Assembly (NCBI GenBank): GCA_016169945.1
Contig: JADLSH010000279.1
Coordinates: 1,178,001 to 1,242,000, forward strand
Direction: 5' to 3'
Origin: Trachythela sp. YZ-2020
Lineage: Eukaryota > Cnidaria > Anthozoa > Malacalcyonacea > Clavulariidae
Length of the DNA stretch: 64,000 nt
Position numbers and translations under genes: made by a program. The notes under the pieces are model-generated. The model was given only the letters and a program-made list of their open reading frames with translations. It was not told the origin of the DNA and made no database searches. Every line of letters starts with the position of its first letter. The stretch's first letter is position 1. Positions 23,549 to 34,200 of the stretch are shown piece by piece.

Positions 23549-23921
23549 CTTGTTATTGAAGAGATGCCCAAGGTTATATATTGCAAATAGACTCTCCTCG
23601 TGTAAATGTATCGTAAAATGATATATTTATGATATATAGTATGTTGTGATAAAACGCGCAGGTTCAACCTTTGAAACCTATTCCAACTCGTTTTGAGCAA
23701 AGTATGAACAAGGCCAGACAACAGAACGAGTGCACACGAGACGAGGTCGCGGTTTTTTAACCCTTGATCAGGTTTTCGCTTCGCTGATTGGCTGACAAAT
23801 TCAATCAACAAAACTAGGCCAAAGGCAAAGCCAGGCTAAGGCTTGTAGCTACCTCCTCCTCAGGCCCTTTTTCCCGCGGGCGGGTGATATTTTGCATCAG
23901 GGGAAAGAGTGACGAAGGCAG

Positions 23922-24439
23922 TGTGACCAGATTTGGTAATTTTAATTACTTTTGGTAACTTTTGGCAATTTTTGGGACTTTTTTAGTAATTAAATATTTT
24001 TAGTAATTTTTTGGTAATTTTTTGGTAAATTTAGTAATCTGTTGGTAATTAGATAATTTAGGTGAATTTCTCAAATTTTACGAATTGTTTTATGAATTGT
24101 TTTATGAATTTGTCACATTTTGTTGCAACCGATGTTTTTGCAACAAGCATCACACATGCGAAACGTGAAATTTGGCAAACAGAAATTTTCAAATGTTCCG
24201 CAACCTCCGCCGCCCCTGGTCCAAAACCTGAAATCGTGCCAATCTTGGGTTAATAAATTATAGGAGCTACATGAATAATGATATTTATACTCATTATACT
24301 CGCTAAGCATTATGGTAGTTAATGCAAAACTGATTTATGAGCTGTTTTGGGAAGTGTGCAACTTTTAGTAATTTTTTTCTGGATTTAGTAATTTTTCGCA
24401 GGCATTTTTAGTAATTGGTCCTGAAAAAATCTGGTCACA
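23922..24439. mobile_element. MITE with TGTGACCAGAT ends
   Basis: Left TGTGACCAGATTTGGTAAT and right ATCTGGTCACA are inverted. The interior is a run of 'tagtaatttttggtaat' words. Confidence 0.65.
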
Positions 24440-26388
24440 TATTTTGTAATGGTCGAAAATCAGGCATAAATGTCGACAATCGGGAATCCAAAAAAATCTG
24501 CCTGAAATATTGCCCATCACAGCGTAAAACGATATATTTTCGTGTTTTCCATCTTAGATGGATATATTTTAAAAGTTATTGCTGAAATATGATCCATATT
24601 AATCGAAATATGAAACGTTGAATCAAAGTGTTTTTGTCCTCAGTCTCGATGGGCGACAACACCGAAAAATGCACTCAAAATGCGAAGGGTTCAATTGACT
24701 TCAGTGCTAGTGATGTCGACATCATTAATGTGTCATTCAGTATGTAGTATGAGTATGTATTTGACTACGAATATGTATAACTTGAAAGGAAAATTATATG
24801 CAAAATAATAACAAATATGTATAACAAATCTAAAAGTATATATGCTCATTTATTTTTGCCATCAGTAGCGTGACAGTTAGGGCAAAGTACTTTCCCACCT
24901 TCCTTAACCTTTTGTAAGAGCCTACGTTCATAAGAATCATTAACAAACTCTTTCTCCGGACGATTATAGTCAAATAAATGGTGAATAGCTTCTGCCATCT
25001 TGAGAACATTAGTCAGCAGGCGCTTCTCTTCGCTTTACCCGCATTTTTTATGCCGCCCGTGCGTCCCTTCCCTAATTTTCCAAGCCCGCTCCAACAGTGT
25101 AAACATGGCCATTGTCAGCCCCGAGTTCAAGTGTAGTTAATTTCGTGTGCACTCGAGCAACAAGAAATATTTTAACTCCCGCCTGTCACCACCTGACCTA
25201 TACGTCAAAGTCCAGTTCATCATAGGTCGATAATCAGTCGGGGTCAAGTTTTTGCATTAATAATAGTATCTCCATATGTCAATTGATGTGTCATTACATA
25301 AAGTGTAAAAGTGGATTATAGCATAGTCAAACAGAGGAAGATATATCGGTATATCCGACGTGAAATGCGGTAAAACCGTACCTTTGATATTCATAAAATC
25401 GTATGCCCGTCTGTTGTACAAACACACAGCCTGCCGATTCTTAGGTTAATTTATTTTTCTGCGATATAAGGCTAGTCACTGCAGGTGTTATGCGTGTGAA
25501 TAGATGGATAATTGACCACTATGCGTCATGTTGGACACAGGGCAGCAACTAGTGTCAAAAGATTTAAAACATATCAAAATTTATACGCAGATTAGCTGCT
25601 CGATTTTCAGTTTTGAATGGATTTTTGAATAGATTTTTGGTTCATTTAAAGAAAGCATCAGTTTAAGTGCGTTTTGATTAATTGTTCACACAAGGGTTCT
25701 AAAAATTTGCGTATAACGCAAACGAAAATTAGCATTGCGTGCGTCGCTTGCGTATTAAAATATGTCATTCCCTTATTTAGATAGCCGATGATAACAATAC
25801 TAATTACGAAAAAAACATATTTGCGTTTATATGATGTATATTTCGTATGCACGGATGGCAATTTAAAATTATTATCTGTATATAAATATTAATTAAATCA
25901 CAAACCTTTAGGGGTTAGGTCTCAAATCGGACGAAAGTCCTGTTCCTTTCTCCTGTCAAGTGTCACCCCTATTACTTTAGACATTCAGAAATGTTTCATT
26001 GTAAATGTAAATTTTGTAATGTTTTCGATTCGTATAGCGCGCCTCTCGGTCAGTATATAATTTGAACTGGCTTACGGACCGAAAACGTTGCCAAATAAAC
26101 GTGTGTTTTCAACCTGGCATACCTTCGTTTCGTTGCTGTTGGGTGACGTGTCCTCGGCTTCGTTCAAACATTCCTTTTCCTCACCAAACCGACCATTTTC
26201 TAAAGAAGACATTTCGATACAAGCCCTGTGCTAAGGTGAAGTAGTACTCGTAGCTAATATATGCAGGAGAACGGATCAAAAATCTTGGAACATCACTGAC
26301 TCAACGGGTAGCAGGTAATAAAAAAGAAAGGCTAGGGTTACATTTTCGCACTAATTGATACCAGACGAAATACTAAAACACTCTGCGT
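24440..26388. other. Gene-poor, AT-rich stretch
   Basis: No recognisable gene apart from a 50-codon orphan frame at 24846-24998. The part 26040-26388 may belong to the 5' side of the LINE that follows, but I could not identify endonuclease motifs in it. Confidence 0.4.
24846..24998 (-). CDS. Small orphan ORF with a CPNCH zinc-ligand-like motif
   Basis: Fifty codons from the ATG at 24998, beginning MAEAIHHLFDYNRPEKEF and ending KVLCPNCHATDGKNK before TGA. The frame stays open upstream for about 12 more codons (EEKRLLTNVLK), so this may be a 3' terminal exon rather than a complete gene. LCPNCH is seen in HNH nucleases and in zinc ribbons. Composition looks coding (mixed charge, no low complexity), but family and function are unknown. 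Confidence 0.3.
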   Translation of the reverse strand: MAEAIHHLFDYNRPEKEFVNDSYERRLLQKVKEGGKVLCPNCHATDGKNK

Positions 26389-27456
26389 GTGGTCACCAAT
26401 TCTGTTAATTGCGCAGCTCCACCGGATACCCGAGGGCACAGGCGTAGGAACCTGTGTCATCATAACTGGTTAAACTGGTTGGATGGTAACGCTGACCACG
26501 TAAGGGTGATATCATTTGATCTAAGAGCCTTTGATTCAGTTTCTCATATGCATAGCATTATTTGTAAGAAATTGAAAGAAACCAACATTAATCCATACAT
26601 AATTAATTGGATTGCAAATTTCTTGACGGACAGGAGACAAAGAGTTATAGCTAACGGAATAGAAACGGGTTATATGGACATTAATAAAGGACTACCACAA
26701 GGCACAGTCCTTGGGCCATTCTTATTCTCTTTGATGATAAACGATTTAACAGTCAAAGATCCTGATAACAATCTGCCAGTCAAGTTTGCAGATGATATGA
26801 CTATTAGTGCTCCGGTCAAAGATAACTATGATTCTTTACCAGCTGAAATGAACAATATCGAAAAATGGTCGGAAGCAAACAGAATGACATTAAACTTGTC
26901 TAAAACATGGGAAATGATTGTAAGTGGCAAATCAACAAAACCTATACCAGAACCAATTGCTGGTATTAAGCGCGCTGAGACATGGTTGAAACTATTGGGA
27001 ATTTCACTTCAGGATGATCCGTCTTACTGGGATCTTCATGTTGATAATTTGTTATCTAGAGCCAGTAGCCGTATGTACATCTTGAGAGTGTGTAGATCCT
27101 ATGGTTATTCTAAGAAACAACTGACAATTCTGTTTGACACACTTATTATGTCTCTATTTCTTTATGGAATTGAAGTATGGGGTTCAGCACTTGAAAATAA
27201 ATATCTGGATCGAATTGATAAATTCCTTAGGCGAGCGCACCGATATGGAAACACAACAAAGAGCGTCCGGATAATTGATGTGATTAAAGAAAGAGATATG
27301 AGTTTATTTAACAAGATAACCAGTAGCCTAGATCACCCTTTATATGAATTGCTTCCTCCTAAAAGACAAAGACCATTAGGAGAACGGGAACACGATTTCA
27401 CTTTACCAAAGATTAAAACAGAAAGATTTAAACGGTCGTCAGTGTTATAAATAGGT
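26389..27456 (+). pseudogene. LINE (jockey/CR1-like) reverse transcriptase, truncated
   Basis: One frame of about 353 codons covers the reverse transcriptase from palm motif A onward: ISFDLRAFDSVSH, KGLPQGTVLGPFLFSLMIND, the active-site box VKFADDM (FADD), MTLNLSKTWEM and KLLGISLQDDP, then the C-terminal WDLHVDNLL..ASSRMYILR and ALENKYLDRIDKF region. The upstream finger region and any endonuclease ORF are missing. Near 27445 the frame shifts: the family end (..FINRCL) is found in another frame as SVINRCF. It is a dead 5'-truncated copy. The 3' tail runs to about 27690. Confidence 0.85.
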
Positions 27457-27808
27457 GTTTTTTAACCATTTTAATTAAGCCCAGAGTAGATACAGTCAAT
27501 TTAGACAATATGCCTACAATTTAGAAGTTAAAATTTACATATTATGTTGTTTGTAAATAGGTGTCTTTTTTAACAATTTTAGATAATTTTAGAGTAATAC
27601 AATCAATTTTGGAACCAAATTTTGTAACATTGTACATATTTTTATATAATTGTTTACTCTTTCTAAAGCCGCACGTCTGTTGTGGCTATGAAAAAAGGTG
27701 CAGAGAAATTTGAACCAGCTTCTACTTTTCACAATGATACGCGGCAAGTTGCAGCGTCTAATAACACTCCCACTTCAACTTGCCCCGAAACGGTTTTGAG
27801 AAAAGGCA

Positions 27809-27970
27809 GGCTTAAGGCTATTTTCCACTCATCGCAAAACCAACTCGCAAGCCCGCTGCGAGTGCTTGCATCTAATTAACAATTAACTAGTATCGAGCAT
27901 TTTGATTGGATAAAAGTACTCGCAGCGAGCTTGCAAGTTGGTTTTTGCGATGAGTGTAAAAGAGCCTTAG
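27809..27970. mobile_element. MITE with AAGGCTATTTTCCACTCATC ends
   Basis: The left end and the right end (..GATGAGTGTAAAAGAGCCTT) are inverted, with inner inverted words 'ccaactcgcaagc' and 'gcttgcaagttgg'. It sits just downstream of the LINE tail. Confidence 0.75.
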
Positions 27971-29225
27971 GGTCGGGTTTCAGATATCTTTAAATTCAAT
28001 TTTGAAAACTTAAAACTATACAATATTTAATCGAATTGTGTTGCCATGGGTTTGATTGAAAGCATTAAACAATCCTCATTATATAACACTGGTAATTGAA
28101 AACTGTTCATTTTCCCATCAATCATATATTGTACAAATATATACAATGCAATATCTCGTCGTTATTCGAATTCTTTGTCAAAAACGATTATTAACAAATA
28201 TGAGAATTATTCAGTAAATTGGTTTTATTAATCGAATGTCACATAGGTTTTGCCAAATATATAATAATATATGCATAAAACTTATTACCTGAGCTAAATT
28301 TAGGGCTATTATATTACATACAAAAGAACAAAATAGGTTACTTGCTACTTTGTTACAAAAAGTCCTAATTAAGCTGAGCTTCACTTGACATAACCGAGTT
28401 TTTAAAACACATCAAACCATTATTCAACCAAAATGTACAAAAAGCTTTGCTTCATAGCATTTTAATATATACAGGCTTACAGCTGTCGTGTTTTTTTTGT
28501 GGAAAACTAATTATAAACCAAAATTAACAGCGTAAATATGACAGGTTAGTAAAATTATCTTTCATAACAATGGGTAAATATTACTAAAGCAATATTCGCT
28601 GCCACTTTGTGCTGCTTAAAAAGAATTCCAGAGTGAAAAACGAATTAGTTTTGGTCACGTCTTCGTTAAAGACATTGACTTGCTGCCTCCAAAGACAAGA
28701 CAGTTTGAAAGGTCAGTAGAGTTAAACATTTTAACCCTTTAAATGTAAATCAAATGTTTTTCTTTAACTATAAGCTAGTTAAACTGTCTTAAGACCTAGT
28801 AAAATCATAACCTGCATGAATATATAGCCATGGTACGTATATAGCCACCTCTTTTCTTATATCTCTTTTGCTTAGCAAGTGATAGATCAGATATTCACTA
28901 AGAATAAATATTTTTTGCTAAAAACTAGTAATATTAAAGCTGTTTTATTTTATCATATATTCATAGAAATTAAAACCCAAGTTGACAATTTGGACCACTT
29001 GAAATTTATCCATGCATCAATCATCATATAGCGTTTTTTTAGTGTATACTCGAAAGACGTATCAACTCATAAGATTGATATAAGAATTGATGCAAGGAAT
29101 TGAATGAACAATGTAACAATCAATGAATGAGTTAAACTGGATTTAGAATACAATTAAAGACATGCGTTGAATAGAACGAACATCATTATTTAAGATCATA
29201 ATTCTTAAATATGGATTATTATAGC
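27971..29225. other. AT-rich stretch, nothing recognised
   Basis: No gene, no clear repeat structure and no long frame. The duplicated-unit homology begins at about 29225. Confidence 0.5.
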
Positions 29226-29518
29226 CTATGGCTATGCAGCTTTAACATTTGATGTGAATTGCATGTGCCATTCATGTCTGACTATTCACCTCACGCCTAG
29301 CTTAGTAGCATGTGTGAAGAGTGCTTCCGTTTTCACTCTATCAAAGAGTTGAAAAAAAAGCTGCGGGACCTGCGGGTATCACTCGTGAGGAAGTTCACTG
29401 GCATTGAGGAAGGTTGAAAGTGAAACACTGAATTAACATTGCTAACCAAAAAGCAAAAATAATTATGAAAAACATGCAAACTGTCAGGTTTATCAGAGGC
29501 GCAGAAAGATTGCTTTGA

Positions 29519-29605
29519 AACCTCGTACCCAGAGCTTTTTGCTTCCGCGGTTGGATGGTCAGCGAAAATAGCCAACCGCGGAAGCAAAAAGCCCCGGGTA
29601 CGAGG
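29519..29605. mobile_element. Hairpin MITE, about 87 bp
   Basis: CCTCGTACCCAGAGCTTTTT..CGCGGTTGG faces CCAACCGCGG..CGGGTACGAGG with a loop of about 20 bases. Very compact and GC-rich compared with its surroundings. Confidence 0.75.
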
Positions 29606-30179
29606 TTGATTGGTTTGGTGCGGGGCAAGACAACTCCAGGAGGGCCAGGGCCGGAGAATTGTGAAATCTAGAGTTTCTGAAATGACATTTCCTGCGTTCT
29701 GGGGAAGATTTGATATGCCGAAACCAGGTCATTTTGTTCATTTTGCATTTCGGGCCGCAAAAATGGAGGGGGGGGGTTACTTTTGGCGGTTCCGCCGCCT
29801 ATATGAGGTTTATAAAATTAACATAGCTACCCGAAAAGGATTAACTAGAATTTTCTGTATATACCAGGAATACGTGCATGTTAATTTAATAATAGCTCCC
29901 ACATTTGTCCGGTACAATTAAGAAAAGAAAAGGATTAAGTCCGTAAAGCCGACATATGTAAATAAAATAAGTAAAATATTTTGCTTAAAAACGCCCGCAC
30001 TTTGTGTACACAATTTGATTAGTTATTTCATTAAATCTAAATTAATTTGAAAAGTCATATATTAGAAAGATTATGAAAAACGGTAGTAACACGTATTAAC
30101 AAACGGAAATCATATTATATGAAAATGAAATTGTTTTGAACAAATCAAATTAGATCAATTGAAATTAATATAAATATAT

Positions 30180-30395
30180 ATTGGCGTAGTCGTCAGAGCA
30201 AGCGCCTTTCACCTCTGAGATCGTGGGTTCGATTCTCGCTGGGGACTCATGACACTTATGTGAAAAGAGTCCGTCAACGCTCTACCGAAAGTCGTGGGTT
30301 TTCTCCGGGTACTCCGGTTTCCTCCCACAGGGAATGTTGACAGGGTGGGCTGGAATAATCCCAAACTAACCCTTCTATCGTAGCTATGTCAGAAG
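30180..30395 (+). mobile_element. tRNA-derived SINE family A, 5' part
   Basis: GGCGTAGTCGTCAGAGCAAG gives an A box and GGGTTCGATTCTC a B box, followed by a body with 'ctccggtttcctcccacag' and 'aatgttgacagggtggg'. The intact copies at 40211-40586 and 51531-51905 add a 3' half ending in (ACTT)n. Not a tRNA gene: the cloverleaf cannot be closed. Confidence 0.8.
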
Positions 30396-30726
30396 TAAAG
30401 CTCGCGACCTTGTCTAGCCTGCATGACGGACGGTCTACCGTCTACGCGCTTGGGGAACCTGCATACCACCCATTCGCCTCCCGCGCAATGAGCTTTCAAT
30501 GAAATTTTGTCGTTTTCGAACTGTTTTCCATCGCACACGTATATATAAACGTTAATATTAACTCAATTACAAAACGCAAAGATCGAAAAATAGAAAGCAT
30601 GCGTGCCAAAACACCCGATGGAGTTCACTGTGCCTGCATGGGGTAGGGTGTTGGGTTTAAGAGTGCAAAATTGGCACACAATGTTATGCACTTGAGCGTC
30701 AAAGGTGAGTTTCAGGTATATCATCA

Positions 30727-30727
30727 T

Positions 30728-30762
<35 letters not shown>

Positions 30763-31045
30763 GGGGGTGTGCTAATCATCATTACCAGCAGCTGAGAGCT
30801 GAACGGAACCACGAAGGACGCAGCTCAACTTGATCAAGTCAAAGGCTTATTAAAGGCGCCTCTGGCTGCCACGTATGACTCATGTCTGATCAGGGAGCAC
30901 AGCTACGACGGAAGGGTTAGTTCGGGTCTTATCCAATCCCACCCTGTCAACATTCCCTGTGGGAGGAAACCGGAGTACCCGGAGAAAACCCATGACTTTC
31001 GGCAGAGCGTTGACTGACTCTTTTCACATAAGTGTCATGAGGCGC
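30727..31045 (-). mobile_element. tRNA-derived SINE family A, inverted, with (AAGT)n tail
   Basis: Reads on the minus strand from about 31045 ('gtcatgacacttatgtg'-type body) to an (ACTT)n tail seen as the 'agtaagtaagtaagtaagt' run at 30727-30763. Together with the plus copy at 30180 it makes an inverted SINE pair upstream of paralogue 1. Confidence 0.8.
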
Positions 31046-31079
31046 TTAAAGGTTATCATAAAGTGTGTATTATAAGGTA

Positions 31080-31248
31080 TGTATTATAAGGTTATCATTT
31101 ACCTTTAAACTTAATCACAGTCCTGCATGAACAACCCCACAATGATCTGCGTTTCTCCAATTAACCAAACCATTCTTTACCTGTTGAGTAAAAATTTTAG
31201 ATTAGAAAAATATATTGTCTGTTAATTTTCTAGCAAAAAGTCCTAAAC
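31080..31248 (+). promoter_or_regulatory. Conserved upstream block, paralogue 1
   Basis: The bases before the ATG are similar in all three paralogues (39800-40008 and 51095-51310), including 'ttatcattt/gtttaccttta', a CCAAT-like 'ccaattaacc' or 'caaccaatgaacc', 'cattctttacct' and 'gtctgttaatt..tagcaaaaa.tcctaaac' just before the start codon. It is probably 5'UTR plus core promoter; no clear TATA box was identified. Confidence 0.5.
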
Positions 31249-34200
31249 ATGACACGAAGTTTGGTATCTTTGGCCTGTGTTCTGCTGTACGTCACCAGCA
31301 CACTGGCTGGACCACGTAAGTAACATAAAAATGTATTTCATGAAAAAAAGGTTATATTTTACTAACAGACACAATTAACTTGAAACTTGAAGACTGTTCA
31401 GTCCAACTGTCCGAGATATTGTTACCTCTGCTAGGGCCTAGGAGGTTATATTTTCAACTGAGTTTGTGTACGTGTGTTTGTCTTTGAGCACGATAACTCA
31501 ACATTTTAACACGAAAATTTGTGGCGCTATTAAATGGCCATTAGCCGAGGCCAAATCGATTAAATTTTGGTTCAATTTGAATGAAAATTGGATGAGAAAA
31601 TTTCTCTTGCTTTCCCCGGCTGAACATAACTGAATGCGTAATTAGTGTAGGTATAATTTATGCATGAATAGTTGACTCAATTTGTGGCGTAACGAATTTA
31701 GAAACATTTTTGCTTCGTCAGTGCAGTTAGTGCAGTTAGTGTTTCGCAAACATGTTTTTATTAGTTTTTAATCTTTCAGCTTATACGTGTCTGAACATGC
31801 TACCGCCAGTATTTGTTGTAAAATCTTGAGTGCTTGGTTCTAGTGTAAGTTGCGATAAACGATAAGCTGCGAGATTACAGGATCAAACTTCTTGAAAAAT
31901 ATAACAAGAACTTCGACGTTTTGAGCGAAGACCCTTCGTCTATAAATTAGTACCTTCCGGGGACCTTCGCTCGGAACGTCCTAAAACACACAGTATTTGT
32001 GTGTAACCGACCAATTTACACAGAAGAGATTTACTATACAGGCAAATTTTTCCGACAAATACTTCCTGATTTGTCCATGCCCTTTGAGAAACATGGCTAA
32101 AAACAATGGCAATCAGGGTTTCCTAGTTTGCTCCGTCTCTGGGTCTAAACTGATTGTAAACTCCTGTATATCTTGATACGATTAGAAAAAATAGTTGCTT
32201 TCACCACCAATATAATATGGTACGTGGTATGGTGTATGGTATGGTATATGGTATGGTATATGGCATGGTATATGGTTTGATATATGGTATATGGTATTGT
32301 ATATGGTATGGTATATGGTATGGTATATGGTATGGTACAGTATATGGTATGGTATATGGTATGGTACAGTACATGGTATGGTATATGGTATGGTACAGTA
32401 CATGGTATGGTATATGGTATGGTACAGTATATGGTATGGTACGGTACGGTATGGTATGGTATGGTATGGTATGGTATGGTATGGTTTGGTATAGTGATGA
32501 AATTAAAGTTTTAAACTAAAATTGAAATTCTATTTTTAACAGTACAAAAGTGTACAAAAGTGGTGGACATTGCCATGGTGATGGACGAGTCAGGCAGTAT
32601 AGGTCGCACTGACTTCGAAAAGATCAAGAAATTTGTCGGCGATGTAATATCTCGCTTCAGTGTGGCACCATTTGGCGCTCATTTTGCTGCAGTGAAATAC
32701 AGCAGCCTACCTCGTGAAGTGTTTTCTCTCACCAAGTATACTGACGCTGCACAGCTACATACCGCTGTCCAAAATATGAACTACCTTGGCGGAAGTACGT
32801 ATACTGGAAAGGCATTGGAATTGGTTAATGAAAAGGTAATTATTGCTTGCTTATAAAATTGTGCCCATCATCCATACTTTATATGTGTTTAAACTAAAAC
32901 TGAATTAAACTAACTTTATTTTTACTGGATGGGGGGATAGCTCTATCAGTTCTACTCTGTTCTCTCCAAAGGTCAAATAAAGGCCTTCTGTAGCAACACT
33001 GGATTAATATAAGGGGTGGGCGGGTGTCTCTTACTGAACCTCTAGGGAGAACAGTTTAGAACTGATAGTGAGCTATCAGTTAGTTTAGTTTTTTTATATA
33101 TATAAACGTTTCTATCCAGTTTACAAGACTCTCTTTTAAATTCTCATTTCCTATATAGAACTTTATATATTAATAGCCTTTTGAATTCATTTTAAAATTT
33201 TTCTTTTCAATTTCTCATAAGATATTTGGACAAGACGAAGACCGAAAAGACGTGCCCAATGTGTTGGTTTTGTTTTCTGACGGTCAGTCACATGACCACA
33301 GCACAGCAGTACGCGTAGCGCGGGAAATGAAGGCGAAAGGTGACGTCATTCTTTGTGTTGGCATTGGCAACGGGCTAACCGTTGATCGACTGATGGAAAA
33401 GCTCAAAGAAATTGCGAGCAAACCCGAGTATGCTTTCAAGTCGTCTATGAACGCACTGAACACCATTGAGGACTCACTGGTTAAGGATATGTGCGAAGCA
33501 ATTAGTAAGTATACCGAGACTGAGATATGGTCTGGTTATGCCGGGACAGGTGAGAGGCGGGGTGACTTTGCTGAATTATAAACCGTGAGTCGTTACTAGT
33601 TTATTTCAACACAGGAACATTGCACTACTCGCCTGGACATCCATAATAATGTAGTTAAAGCCTGTTCACACGATCCGATTTATCGTACCCGATTCTCCTC
33701 CTGACGCATGTGATTTCACACAATACAGCAACAACTACACTTTTCGCCAGGTATGAGCCAATAGCCTTACTCTTGTCAGCGAATCCAGTAAATCACATAC
33801 GTCAAGAGGAGAATCGGATCCGACCAATCGGAGCGTGTGAACAGGCTTGTAAGCTTTATTAACAACATTCCAGTTCCTTCAATCGCCGTTTGACTTTTCC
33901 GGCTTATACCTAGTGATATATTTCAATACATCAAAATCATCCCGCCTTCCGATCCCGTCACGAGACCTGTGTTACATGGTTAAGGGGTTAAGACATAATT
34001 TGGTTTTAATCTTTTCCTCAAGGTGCATGCGTGAGCCAGCCCTGCAAGAATGGCGGAGAATGTGTGGATGATGGTAATGGTGGATATCAATGTAAATGCT
34101 CACCAAACTGGGAGGGAAAGAATTGTGAATTGCCCAAATGTAAGTTTGATTAAAGTCAAAGCACGATATCGTGGTGTCCGCTAAAGGATATGCAGACATG

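Larger units (their letters stand above)
22561..23567. mobile_element. Composite repeat flanked by inverted CATCTCTTCAATAACAAGATA
   Basis: CATCTCTTCAATAACAAGAT near 22562 is inverted at about 23547-23566, bounding a 1-kb region. Inside are three direct 'tagtgtgaccgcg' words (about 22652, 23362, 23459), a HARBI1-like fragment and a 73-bp hairpin. The whole may be one decayed DNA transposon or several nested ones. Confidence 0.5.
29225..31248 (+). repeat. 5' flank of duplicated unit 1
   Basis: The word 'cctcacgcctagcttagtag' and the following sequence recur at about 38705 upstream of paralogue 2. The 29865-30120 part recurs at about 39105-39340 (upstream of paralogue 2) and partly at 50650-50800 (upstream of paralogue 3). 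This shows that duplication carried at least 2 kb of upstream sequence. Confidence 0.75.

Noticed and set aside
29610..29921. A 103-codon plus-strand ORF
   Set aside because: It spans a repeat family also seen at 38860-39050 and 46230-46300, where the frame is not kept.
30180..30260. tRNA gene
   Set aside because: A and B boxes are present but the acceptor and anticodon stems do not close, and the unit recurs with a SINE body and tail.
32182..32519. Open frames made of YGMVW repeats
   Set aside because: They are translations of the (GGTAT)n satellite in intron 1 of paralogue 1.
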